Under the pieces are notes generated by a model, which saw only the letters and a program-made list of their open reading frames with translations, was not told the DNA's origin and did not search any database. A DNA stretch of 64,000 nt from Isoetes taiwanensis (Eukaryota; Streptophyta; Lycopodiopsida; Isoetales; Isoetaceae), in contig JAJEKV010000161.1 of NCBI GenBank assembly GCA_021234155.1, forward strand, positions 64,001 through 128,000, given 5' to 3'. Position numbers and translations under genes: made by a program. Every line of letters begins with the position of its first letter. The first letter of the stretch is position 1. Of this stretch, positions 21,793 through 32,140 are shown in pieces.

Positions 21793-23728
21793 GTGTGTCT
21801 ATCGCGAGCCCTCATCCCGAGAATGCATATCAATCCACACCGTAGGATCAAGATTCTCGGGAGAGGACGAGCGATATATATTTTGTCCTTTCCTAGTCCT
21901 CCTTATTCGGCGTTCGTCTCACAGCACCCGCCCATCCCGCCCCCCCTTTTTTCCCTCTTTTCCCAGATTATCCTTCTTTGTTCTTGGGCTTCATCTATAT
22001 TGGATTATTTTTATATACATCATGTTCTGTCCGTTATTTGTGTAGATACATTATCAGGTACATCTGTTATTACTATAGATACAATTTAATATTGGATTCA
22101 TTTTTATAAATACTGTTGTTTCTGTTACTTCTATATATATGCGCCTGGCATGCGTGACAAGCCCCTCCATTGTTATAGAGGTTTTTTTTTGTAGTGTGGC
22201 ACGCATGACCAGCCCTTCTGGAGGTTTTTATTTTGTCAAGCTATTCATTTTTTGTGTTCTTGCGTGGCTCACATGACCAGCGCCTCCTTGTTATAAAGGT
22301 TATTGATCGCGTGGCACGCATGACCAGCCCCTCTGGAGGTTTTCAAAGTTCTTTCTATTATGTTGCTATATGTTTTATGAATTTGCTAACAATTATAGGA
22401 GACGCGCCACTACTTCACCTCCGACGTCCATCTCATTCATATGTTGAGCCTATTAATTATACTGATGGGTGCTTACCTCTGTATATTTTCCAGGATTAAA
22501 CACTCTAGAGCTCTTTATCATTTACCTTCGCGTTGTTTCGGTCCATTTTTCTCCATGCGCAAGTGCTCTACGGCGACACCTCGAGACACATTAGCGCCCG
22601 TTTCTTATTAAGGGTTTCCTCGAAAACCCAAAAGGCGAGGTTTTTCATCCCGATAAGAAGCTGTCGCCAGTCTTCTCACACTCACCTTGCACTATCACGA
22701 TATTTTTTTAGGGGGTAGTCCGATATTGTGCCTATGGTCGGCTACCCCCTCCCACTTCACATTTATCAAAGTCCCAATGTATACTGCTCCTGTGATGAAT
22801 GAAAAGCCTATCGTTTTCCGCCGGTCTTGTTGTGTGTGTCTCATGGATAGGTTCAATACTCCGTACGTTTTATACGAAATACGTATTTTTCGTTTGATAC
22901 GGCATGAATTTGGCATATAATACGTCAAAAATACGGCAAAAAACTTTTCCGACGTAAGTAAGTTGTAAGTAAGTTATAACATGTAATACTATTCTAGAAG
23001 ATAATGGATACAAGCTTTTTTAAGTCAAACAAGGCAAATACACAAGAATTTTTTAACCAGCGTAAAATGTAGGGTTGGGGTGAAGGTTAAGGCGGGAATG
23101 GAGTAGCTTCATGATCGACATGATTGTCTTGTGAAGTTTGTGCGTCTGTGGAAGAGCATACATATTCTTATATCAAAATCAAATATGTGATGTTCACTAA
23201 TGGAGTTGGAGGAAAACCAAATGCGAATCCAGAATCACCTTCTGTTCCAGATACCAATAGTTCACTAGAGAAACTGTCTGCGGAAGACAAGGAATGCTGG
23301 CCATTATATACAGAACAAATCGCTTGATTGGCGCCAACAAATAGCTTAGTTAATCAAAATCTAGATCTTGTGATTTAGACCCGAAAGGTGTTCTTGCATG
23401 TAATTCTTGAGCCACATGGCCGACGATGACCAACGCTAATTTAAGAATTGTTAGGGCCAAATTGATTTTAGCAAGCCATTGAAAATTTCTTCACGTGGCT
23501 GGATCCCGCATACTCCCTTTTCTGATCAATGGTGTGATCACCCCTTCCCTCTCAAGTCTACCTTGGATTATGAATTGAAGGCCTTTTGAAGTAGCAATCT
23601 TGATTTAAATGTACATTATAAAAACATGAATTTTTAGCCACTTCACCCTCGGGCCACCAGAAGGCAACCCTCCATGCGCAGCACCTTGTTGTTGACATTC
23701 TCGGGATGAAGACTCGCGATAGACACAC
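21793..23728. repeat. 33-bp inverted repeat pair, 1.9 kb apart
   Basis: GTGTGTCTATCGCGAG..CATCCCGAGAATG at 21,793-21,825 matches the reverse complement of 23,696-23,728 with two mismatches. A partial third copy (TTGTTGTGTGTGTCTC) is at about 22,831. The arms could be terminal inverted repeats of a decayed DNA element; no transposase frame lies between them. Confidence 0.5.
22140..22345 (+). repeat. ~55-bp tandem repeat, GTGGCACGCATGACCAGCCCCT
   Basis: Four copies of GTGGCACGCATGACCAGC followed by CCCTCTGGAGGTTTT or CCTCCTTGTTATAAAGGTT, at about 22,146, 22,196, 22,264 and 22,310. The CCTC-GAGG part can form a small hairpin. Confidence 0.8.
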
Positions 23729-23834
23729 CACAGATAGGTTCTGTACATATAAATGAAAAATTTTTGACGTATAAAGTCGAAAAATATATATTTTATGGTA
23801 AAATACGTATTTCTCGCATTTTTCCCTTGCCGGC

Positions 23835-23975
23835 CGGAAAAAAAATTTTCGCGTAAGCGAAACTGAGGTTTCGCTTACGAGAAATTCAAGAAAAATTGCG
23901 AGTAAGCGAAACTTCATTTTCGCATACGCGAAATTTTTTTCGCGTAAGCGAAACATGAAGTTTCGCTTATGCGGA
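23835..23975. repeat. Hairpin array built on TTTCGC-TAAGCGAAA
   Basis: At least six alternating copies of CGCGTAAGCGAAAC and its complement GTTTCGCTTACG within 140 bp. These produce nested inverted repeats, for example 23,850-23,862 with 23,869-23,881, and 23,941-23,955 with 23,960-23,972. It directly abuts the A-run and 3' end of the Penelope-like element. Related TACGTATTT(T)CG motifs occur at 22,880-22,945 and 23,800. Confidence 0.8.
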
Positions 23976-23990
23976 AAAAAAAAAAAAAAA

Positions 23991-25720
23991 CCCCTAAGCC
24001 TAAAAGACTTTTAAGACTATGTCTTCCTACTGGAATGACTAGTCTTTTACTTGCAACCTCAGATAGATTCTTGTGCCAAAAAACTATCCAAGCCTTGTCA
24101 AGGAGAAATATAAGATTTCTTATACTCTTAATTAGACTTAAGACAATTAAAATTTTCAAAACCCATATTACTTTGGACAATGCTATACATCATATCTTCC
24201 TGTCTTATTTTCCAAGGCCATCAAAATAGTTTCAAACAGATAGTCTAAATCTTTTTCTTAAGTAAAAAACGCTTAGCAAGATTTTCAACAGATCTATATT
24301 AATGCTAGAAACAATATTATGAAGCCATATTTTCTAAGGTTTAACAAAGCAGAATCGACCTGGTTAATCTAACTCTTTTCCTTGTAAACTATTCAGCCAT
24401 AATCCTTAGCTCTGAAATTCATATTCAAACTGGCAATCCAAATCTTTCATTAAGCTTAAACCTTGTTTTTCAGATAAAACACATTCAGTATCCTTGTTTT
24501 TCAACTGCTCTTAACTAGTCTTTCATAACAAAAACTGGGACAAATAACTTCCCTTTGATTACAACACAACACAAAACATAACCAGGTATATGTCCATCTT
24601 TATCTTCAGTATTCATCAAGATTTGAGCCATTCAGCTCCAACAAAATCACCAAGAAATCCATGGAGGGTTCAGTCCAGTTACCTGCAGCCACAAATATAA
24701 AACACGCATTAGTATGGTTGCTAATATCAGGGCCTTCGGTAAGCTGTGGACTAAAACCGGCTTATCGCCTTACACCATAATTACTTAGCCTCTAAGTAAT
24801 CAAAAAACCATCTAAATATCACAATGCTGTAAACTTAAAGTGCATCTTTATAATTCTGGTTCATACTCCTCAGATATCAATCCCCGCTTATCGATCCGAA
24901 GTTAGTAATCCGCTACCATAGTCATAAAACATCTCGCCAAAACATCTAAGCCATCTGTCACAATATCATTCCAGAATAAGGTATAAGGATCTTCTAAATT
25001 CGATCCATGCTCAAAACAAGCTAAGAACTATGAATCTTTAGTGTTACTTATTTTATTTACACTATTTACCACACCAAAACAATCTGAACCTGAGGTTTGT
25101 CGATGTGTATGTCATTCCTCGCTGCTTGGGTATCAGGCTGTGGATCAAGAGGTGTGTCAGCCACAGTGTCCGGTTCTAAGATCACAGAACAAAGATTCGA
25201 AAGCAGCCAAAATGGAGCTACCCTCCCCTACACTCGGCCCACTCTTCTTTACAAAGGGTTTAGGAAAGTCGAAGAGGTTCTTCCTCTTTCTCACCATTTT
25301 CTTCTCCTCTTCTAATCTATTTAATGGTGGCCTTATTCAGGCCACCCTTCTTTCTTCCCATACCATTTATACAGACAGGGGGCGCTCTAACCAAGACCAA
25401 TCCAAGGAATTGAGCAGAAAAATAGACCTGCTTCCCAATTATAAAGGTCCTCTGTTTCAAATCTTACCTTAAAGAGATCCATCTGGCCGTCCCTCCTACC
25501 ACCTAAGCTCCAGCAAGTTTTCCTGCTGGATTTCTGTCGTGGAGGGCCTCGGCCCTTAGCCAGTCTGTTAGGAACATGCTCCCTTCACTCCTCATCATGA
25601 TGGCTTCGAGATTCATCCAAGTCTTTCAGATATTACCCATGGTTTTTTTCACTGTATACAGTGTAGAACTCTGTTCGACATAATACCCTATATTACCCAA
25701 TACCTAATTACAATACAAAA
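23991..25720 (-). repeat. Downstream terminal direct repeat of the Penelope-like element
   Basis: About 1.73 kb, highly similar to 30,409-32,140 throughout. Differences concentrate at CAG/CTG-containing spots (for example 24,676-24,690, 25,195-25,215, 25,245-25,275). In this copy the exon-like frame seen in the other repeat is broken. Confidence 0.9.
24678..24777 (-). ncRNA. Conserved hairpin block (GATAA loop), copy in element 1
   Basis: From GTTACCTGCAG at 24,678 to GGCTTATCGCC (24,759-24,769). On the minus strand the latter is a GGC/GCC stem with a GATAA loop. The same order of motifs is found in three other, otherwise dissimilar repeat families in this window (32,872; 34,801 and 38,259; 52,211 and 56,996) and in the partner copy here (31,098-31,196). 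Stem bases covary while the loop is kept, which suggests a structured RNA. CTGCAG/GTAAC on the minus strand could alternatively be a splice donor. Confidence 0.45.
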
Positions 25721-26476
25721 AAAATCCTTCCCCCTACCGCAGGTCGGTAGGTCCCCTAAGTCAAATTCTTGTAACAGGGAGAGTTGGTCCCTGTTACAAA
25801 AACAGGGACCAGACCCAACCCGTTAATATTATGGTCTGGACAACTAATCAATGGTTTATACCAGTCTATCATAGGACCTATTTAAAGCTCGGTACAGAAT
25901 TCAATGCACTAAATGGCCTATACAGAGGTACTCATTATATTCAAACTCGCCCTTAAATTGCGAGCTCCTAATCGTAAACTCTTCATCTCTTCCTTACATT
26001 CGATGGCCAAGATCAAGGTTACCGCCGGCTTTTCTTTGGATCGGTGAGTTCAAGCGAGGGTCCCCGCATTTGGTATGCTCGTATCAAGATGTGTTTTCAT
26101 GAAGCTAAGGAAATGAACAAAAATGGGGTCGCTTTGCTCCCCTGTGCGCTCGCTTGGATCAATAATCCCGGCGCTCATAAACGCACTGAGCTGAAGCTTG
26201 TTACCGATGGGGATGAAGTCAACATAGTGAAGCCGGCAGATGCCCCTCCTCGGGCGAAGTCTGAATCCCCCTCGCTTCACGATCGGCTAATATAGTTAAA
26301 CTATGTTTTGAGACGCCCTCCTGGGCCATCTTTTTTGTATAAAACTCTACTGTAAGCCCCAGTTATGGGTGCCCCCTTCTCTTTTGTAATATAAATCTCC
26401 TATTATGCTTCATTTCTTAGTCTACAATTTACATTTGCACATTTCTTCCAAAAATCAAAACTTATTTATGGTATAC
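25721..26476 (-). other. Repeat/RT junction: purine tract, conserved hairpin, no firm gene
   Basis: On the minus strand a purine-rich GGTAGGGGGAAGGA (about 25,725-25,740) lies next to the terminal repeat. The hairpin GTAACAGGGA...TCCCTGTTAC occupies 25,771-25,797 and is followed by a third strand copy CAGGGACC. A small plus-strand frame (26,003-26,295, MAKIKVTAGFSLDR then a GTGAGT and a second frame) might be a tiny spliced ORF but has no recognisable feature. Confidence 0.4.
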
Positions 26477-28505
26477 TTACAGCAATCTTTTGATGATTCT
26501 AATGAGATCTTCCACCTCAAACGGAAGTCCGGGAAAATCACTTGTCTTCAGGGTGTGTAGCACATTTCTGATTATGTCCTTCTTTTTAAACCCATTGTCA
26601 CAAAAGGTGTTGATTAGCTCAATTAGATCCTCTGCTGCGGTCATGGAGTTGGAGTGTGTATACACAAAGGGTATAACCTGGGAAATAATCACTCTTGCTG
26701 CCTGCATATACGGTCTACACCCTGACGCTTTAATAAATCTGTTTACTTTAAATTTCAATTTCTTCCTTTTGTCATATCTGTAATATTGATATAAGCCTGT
26801 ACTTGGGTCACATACCTCAATGGTTACATTCAGAAAATTAATCTTAGCTCCAATCTTGCCATTTCTTCTGTAGACGGTTTCATCCTTTATCCCCAAAATA
26901 TCCATGTTATAGATAGTGCATTCAGCCTGAGGAGACAAGTAATCCATAACCTGCCCCCCATTAATTACACACAGATCATCAATGTACCTGAAAGCATACT
27001 GAAATCTGGGTACTTCCTTTTTATCAACCTTAGCCAATCTGGAAACAAATTTTAGCTCAAACCAAGCTAAATATAAATTGCACCAAGCCGGGCTACTAGC
27101 AAATCCCATTGGAATTCCTTTTTTTTTGTCTCCAAATTTTTGTACCCATCTGCAGAAAGCAGTGGGTCAACAGCCAGTTATTCATCTCACAAAATTGTTG
27201 TTTAGAAATAACTCTGCCTCTAGTAGATTCATTAGTTCTTCTCCATTTGACCTTATGCGTGTTTGATGCAGCATCAATTACCAGTTTGGCCAGTGGTGTT
27301 TTGTGGGTCATGTACCCCCATACCAAATCTGCAATCCCATTCATAACCTCAACAATACCATCCATTCCTTCAAGTGGTATATTCTCATAGCATTTCGTAA
27401 TGTCTACCGAGAAAACATCATGTGTTCTGGGTGGTAGGCTTAGTACAAAGTCATATGCTGAGTTAATCATCCAACTTGGATTTGCTTTATTTCCTAACCA
27501 CAATTTTATATGCCCAGTGTTCCATTGGCAAATCTCTGGCCATAACTCCACAAAGTTATTCAAAATTCCAGAGAAGTGACTCGATATTTCAGAAAAAACA
27601 GTCCCATGGGCGTTTGTTATCCACCTATATTCTAATTTATGTGCCTTGAAGATTCCCATCAAGTAAGGTAACCTGTCACTGACTGGTTGTAGAAATCCTA
27701 AATCCATGATATCATGAGTACACATTGCTCTAATATTACTGGCCGATCCTGGGATAACTTCAAAGTCTGGACTATTTAATCTGTCTAAGGCCATCTCTCT
27801 CATATGCTGTTGGCATATAAATGAAGCATTATTTCCTGCCTTATCAATATCTGAAATGTATAAATTTTTCTGCAGCCACATGATATTATTCTTCACACCT
27901 TTATCATCCCATAGGTATCTGTTAACTTTTTGATGTTTAATGTGCTCATTCATTTTACTTTTTATCAATATCTCCCCATCAGTCATATGTAGCAAGCTAT
28001 ATTGGTGAACTGAGAAGAATTGCTCAATAGTTCTTCTGAAATCTGTCAAAAACTCATCAACATCAAGTTTGCAATCTGGAATGTGGTTTAGGCCATATGA
28101 CAAGGCTATTCTCAATTTTGGAGAATGTATGATACTTAGATCCATAGTACGAACATGTCCAATGTTCTTATCAACATATTTCTCCAAGCTTGGATTCTTG
28201 CATGGACATTTTTAGGAAAGTCATCCAAGAAAACACTTGGTATGGTTTATACAACTTATCTTTCATCTGTTTAATAAACCTCCAGGCAAACATGGTATTA
28301 TCCATAATCTCATTTGCTATGTTGGGTAGCTTAATTTCCAGCACTTGTTTGAAAATCTCCCTGATGTTAAAGCCTTCGAGGGCTTTGGATAAGAATGTGC
28401 TGTGTATTATTTTGCTTTTGCTCTTATCATTATCCGTGACCAGATGTCTTCTTCCATACCCGTCCTTAATTATTTTCCTTGCTTTATGCGCTCGTTCCTA
28501 TAACA
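26477..28505 (-). pseudogene. Penelope-like reverse transcriptase, frameshifted
   Basis: Synthesises cDNA from element RNA. On the minus strand: an N-terminal region with a charged, helical stretch (28,505-28,200); a frame change near 28,190; then YISDIDKAG (equivalent to the DKG motif), the IFKAHK-EYRWIT finger motif, FSVDITKCYENIP (first catalytic Asp), KWRRTN, an A9 homopolymer where the frame changes (27,119-27,127), GIPMGFASSPAWCNLYL, the catalytic FRYIDDLCVING (about 26,985-26,950) and thumb. The protein stops at 26,477 soon after the thumb with no GIY-YIG nuclease. Removing one A at the homopolymer restores GIPMG, so this is either a mutation, a base error or a +1 frameshift site. No ATG is obvious at the beginning; internal TTG codons precede the longest frame. 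Confidence 0.8.
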
Positions 28506-28757
28506 TAACAACCTACTTTAGTAGGTATATCAACTTTTAATATCTAACTAAAAAATTCCACCCCTCACAGGGCCATTTTTTAGGAGAGGAAGGTAGGATT
28601 GTAATAAACAATCCTTAAATCAGGATAAGAGATTTTTTAATCAAAGAAGAGTCTACCAAGGGAACACTCTTTTCATAAAACCCTTGGTAGGTCTTTACGG
28701 TATAATTCAAGATATTCAATATTAAGCAGAAATACAACATTTTAAGTAATACATGTC
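28506..28757 (-). other. Spacer between the unknown ORF and the RT
   Basis: Non-coding. Contains a hairpin, CTACCAAGGGA..TCCCTTGGTAG-like (28,645-28,700, AGAGTCTACCAAGGGAACACTC with ACCCTTGGTAGG). It may separate two translation units or be an intron. Confidence 0.3.
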
Positions 28758-30305
28758 TTAAGCAACAGGTACTAACCTTGTAATATCCGTGTAGTCCAAT
28801 TTAGTAGCATCCTTTTCGTCCAGTAGAGTCTCTTTATGTCCTCCTTTGGTAACCGAATTTCCATCATTAGTTTTGGCTTTCTTGTTGGACATATTGCTAC
28901 ATCCAGCCAGCCTTGGATCCATAGTGACTCTAGGTGGTTTCTTTGGAGAAAACATTCCAGAAGACATGTTGCTATTCAGACTTTCCCTTCTTTCACTTGA
29001 TGCTTTCCTTTGTGCCATTTGCTCCATTCTAAATGCAATAGGCCTTAGTGATTTCTCTGCAATGTCTGCAAGTTTCGTGTTACCAAACTTTTCTTTCAGA
29101 TTAGTATTAGGAGCCTCAGCATAAACCAATGTCATGTTGATAAACACTCTTCTGACTTCCAGATATGAAACATAAGCCAATATAGCTGGTTTGAGTACAT
29201 TATGTAAAATTTTGGTGAGACCCACCATCTTAGCCATGGGAGATGTGCCTGGAAATATGACATCCAAATTATTTAGCATAAACCAAACTGCTTGATCAAT
29301 CCATACAATACCACTCTTGCATGTTGTTTCATCATTCCTTTTGTTCTCCTTGTTACACCCACATGTAAGAAAAGGACAATGAGTTCTCCAAATTTTCTTC
29401 AAATAGAACCCATCCCTCGGGTCATTAGAGTATGCCATGTTACCCTTTTGACTGACATGCAATGTTGTATTGTACATGCATGGCTGATCAAAGAAGTCAG
29501 ACTTAAAAGGAAGAGATACCCTCGTTTTTGTGAAATATTTATCCAGCTTATTAGCTTTAGCTGCAGCTGCTCTAATTTCATCATCAGTAATACCAGTCAA
29601 TGCTTTCCATGTATTCATGTTGATTGGTGCAAGGGCTCCAAAGTTTTGAATCTTCCAGATGGCATGATTCCAGGCAGCCTGATAGCACTCCACATTCTGT
29701 TCTGGTATAACAGGGAACTTAGAAGAATTTTGCAAAGTTAATGTAGGTACCTCTTCTGGTTCCTCTGGTTCCTCTGTGGCAGAATCCTCTACCACAACTA
29801 CATCTTCATCCAATAAGTCTTCTTCGGTGAACAAACAATCCTTAACATCATTTTTGAGATAATCATCTGAATTACTATCACCATCCTTCTGTATTGTTGG
29901 CTTGATTTCGTGGACTTTTTCCAAGTGTGTGAGACCTAACATAAACTTCCTCCCGAGTTCATCCTCCATGCATGTTCTTTTAAAGAGAATATCCTCCATC
30001 TCAGCATATACCTTTGAAATCATAACTTTGGATGCTTCCAACTTGAAGTTAATCATTTTCATTTTCTGGAAAATCTCAAACCAACCATTAAAACCAAGGT
30101 AACTCACGGGTGACCTGTTTTTGTCAACTAGGCTCTTCTCCTTGAATATGATATAATTATGTACCTCCCTGTTCTTAATGCATGCTATAATCGTCTGGAC
30201 AGCAAAGTTTGGGCTAGACACTCCACATAAATGATATTCCATGGTAATAAGTTCCTTAATCCAGATGCTATTCTGTTCCACCTCATTATTCTCATCACGA
30301 GGTAT
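28758..30305 (-). CDS. Unknown ORF of the Penelope-like element (~515 aa)
   Basis: A single long intact frame, likely the second exon: it begins right after TTTTTGACTAACCTGACA and TTTATGCAG on the minus strand, a branch-point and acceptor pair, at 30,305. Features: an acidic middle (DLLDEDVVVVEDS, then EEPEEPEEVP); a Cys-containing segment with CPFLTCGC and TTCKSG (about residues 325-350) that could bind metal; and a basic, Ser-rich C-terminus (SPKKPPRVTMDPR, NKKAKTNDGN) like a nuclear-localisation signal. I recognise no domain. By position, upstream of RT, it could be the nucleic-acid-binding ORF1 of the element. The intact length contrasts with the broken RT next to it. Confidence 0.6.
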   Translation of the reverse strand: MPRDENNEVEQNSIWIKELITMEYHLCGVSSPNFAVQTIIACIKNREVHNYIIFKEKSLVDKNRSPVSYLGFNGWFEIFQKMKMINFKLEASKVMISKVYAEMEDILFKRTCMEDELGRKFMLGLTHLEKVHEIKPTIQKDGDSNSDDYLKNDVKDCLFTEEDLLDEDVVVVEDSATEEPEEPEEVPTLTLQNSSKFPVIPEQNVECYQAAWNHAIWKIQNFGALAPINMNTWKALTGITDDEIRAAAAKANKLDKYFTKTRVSLPFKSDFFDQPCMYNTTLHVSQKGNMAYSNDPRDGFYLKKIWRTHCPFLTCGCNKENKRNDETTCKSGIVWIDQAVWFMLNNLDVIFPGTSPMAKMVGLTKILHNVLKPAILAYVSYLEVRRVFINMTLVYAEAPNTNLKEKFGNTKLADIAEKSLRPIAFRMEQMAQRKASSERRESLNSNMSSGMFSPKKPPRVTMDPRLAGCSNMSNKKAKTNDGNSVTKGGHKETLLDEKDATKLDYTDITRLVPVA

Positions 30306-30408
30306 CTGCATAAATATATAACATGTCAGGTTAGTCAAAAAGATAATAGCACAAGCTCCTTGGCAAAGTTTCAGGTTAAACCCGAAAGTTGGTTTAAACG
30401 TAAAAAAA

Positions 30409-32140
30409 CCCCTAAGCCTAAAAGACTTTTAAGACTATGTCTTCCTACTGGAATGACTAGTCTTTTACTTGCAACCTCAGATAGATTCTTGTGCCAAAAA
30501 ACTATCCAAGCCTTGTCAAGGAGAAATATAAGATTTCTTATACTCTTAATTAGACTTAAGACAATTAAAATTTCCAAAACCCATATTACTTTGGACAATG
30601 CTATACATCATATCTTCCTGTCTTATTTTCCAAGGCCATCACAATAGTTTCAAACAGATAGTCTAAATCTTTTTCTTAAGTAAGAAACGCTTAGCAAGAT
30701 TTTCAACAGATCTATATTAATGCTAGAAACAATATTATGAAGCCATATTTTCTAAGGTTTAACAAAGCAGAATCGACCTGGTTAATCTAACTCTTTTCCT
30801 TGTAAACTATTCAGCCATAATCCTTAGCTCTGAAATTCATATTCAAACTGGCAATCCAAATCTTTCATTAAGCTTAAGCCTTGTTTTTCAGATAAAACAC
30901 ATTCAGTATCCTTGTTTTTCAACTGCTCTTAACTAGTCTTTCATAACAAAAACTGGTACAGATAACTTCCCTTTGATTACAACACAACATAAAACATAAC
31001 CAGGTATATGTCCATCTTTTATCTTCAGTATTCATCAAGATTTGAGCCATTCAGCTCCAACAAAATCACCAAGAAATCCATGGAGGGTTCAGTCCAGGTT
31101 ACCGCAACCACAAATATTAAACAAGCATTAGTATGGTTGCTAATATCAGGGCCTTCGGTAAGCTGTGGACTAAAACCGGCTTATCGCCTTACACCATAAT
31201 TACTTAGCCTCTAATTAATCAAAAAACCATCTAAATATCACAATGCTGTAAACTTAAAGTGCATCTTTATAATTCTGGTTCATACTCATGTATATCAATC
31301 CCTTGTTTATCAGATCTGAGTTAGTAATCCGTTACCATAGTCATAAAACATCTCTGCTCAAAACATCTAAGCCATCTGTCACAATATCATTCCAGAATAA
31401 GGTATAAGGATCTTCTAAATTCGATCCATGCTCAAAACAAGCTAAGAACTATGAATCTTTAGTGTTACTTATTTTATTTACACTATTTACCACACCAAAA
31501 CAATCTGAACCTGAGGTTTGTCGATGTGTATGTCATTCCTCGCTGCTTGGGTATCAGGCTGTGGATCAAGAGGTGTGTCAGCCACAGTGTCCGGTTCTAA
31601 GATCACAGGAGCAGCATTCTGAGCAGCCAAAATGGAGCTACCCTCCCCTACACTCTGTCCACTCTTCTTTACAGCAGGTTTGTGAAAGTCGAAGAGGTTC
31701 TTCCTCTTCTCAGCCATTTTCTTCTCCTCTTCTAATCTACGAATGGTGGCTTTATTCAGGCCACCCTTCTTTCTTCCCATACCATTTATACAGACAGGGG
31801 GCGCTCTAACCAGCGCCAATCCAAGGAATTGAGCAGAAAAATAGACCTGCTTCCCAATTATAAAGGTCCTCTGTTTCAAATCTTACCTTAAAGAGATCCA
31901 TCTGGCCGTCCCTCCTACCACCTAAGCTCCAGCAAGTTTTCCTGCTGGATTTCTGTCGTGGAGGGCCTCGGCCCTTAGCCAGTCTGTTAGGAACATGCTC
32001 CCTTCACTCCTCATCATGATGGCTTCGAGATTCATCCAAGTCTTTCAGATATTACCCATGGTTTTTTCACCTGTATACAGTGTAGAACTCTGTTCGACAT
32101 AATACCCTATATTACCCAATACCTAATTACAATACAAAAA
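30409..32140 (-). repeat. Upstream terminal direct repeat of the Penelope-like element
   Basis: Partner of 23,991-25,720. In minus-strand transcription this copy would supply promoter and first exon. It ends at an A-run with ATATATAGAC, where the next repeat family begins. Hairpin block copy at 31,098-31,196. Confidence 0.9.
31510..31780 (-). CDS. First exon inside the upstream terminal repeat, basic N-terminus
   Basis: On the minus strand ATG at 31,780 opens MGRKKGGLNKATIRR, a charged helix (LEEEKKMAEKRK), then NLFDFHKP, which is reminiscent of a PCNA-binding PIP box although the leading Gln is absent. The frame remains open to a CCTCAG/GTTCAG junction at about 31,510, a plausible donor to the acceptor at 30,305, joining it to the 515-aa ORF. 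In the other terminal repeat the same stretch is broken by a stop and frame changes, so only the upstream copy could supply it. Confidence 0.45.

Larger units (their letters stand above)
23991..32140 (-). mobile_element. Penelope-like retroelement with 1.73-kb terminal direct repeats
   Basis: An 8.1-kb unit on the minus strand: upstream repeat 32,140-30,409, unknown ORF 30,305-28,758, RT ORF about 28,505-26,477, then downstream repeat 25,720-23,991. The RT belongs to the Penelope-like group by its motifs (FSVDITKCYENIP, GIPMG after a frameshift, FRYIDDLC). No GIY-YIG endonuclease follows the RT, as in the endonuclease-lacking Athena/Coprina class. Both ends abut A/T runs. Purine-rich GGTAGGGGGAAGGA next to the downstream repeat resembles a polypurine tract, so a hybrid or unusual priming mode cannot be excluded. 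Confidence 0.7.

Noticed and set aside
26044-26295. 83-aa plus-strand ORF near the RT
   Set aside because: Starts at a GTG that is part of a possible splice donor; no family match and opposite in strand to the element. Mentioned only as part of the junction region.
31462-31809. Plus-strand ORF in the terminal repeat
   Set aside because: Antisense to the MGRKKGGLNK exon, which has the better composition and splice context.
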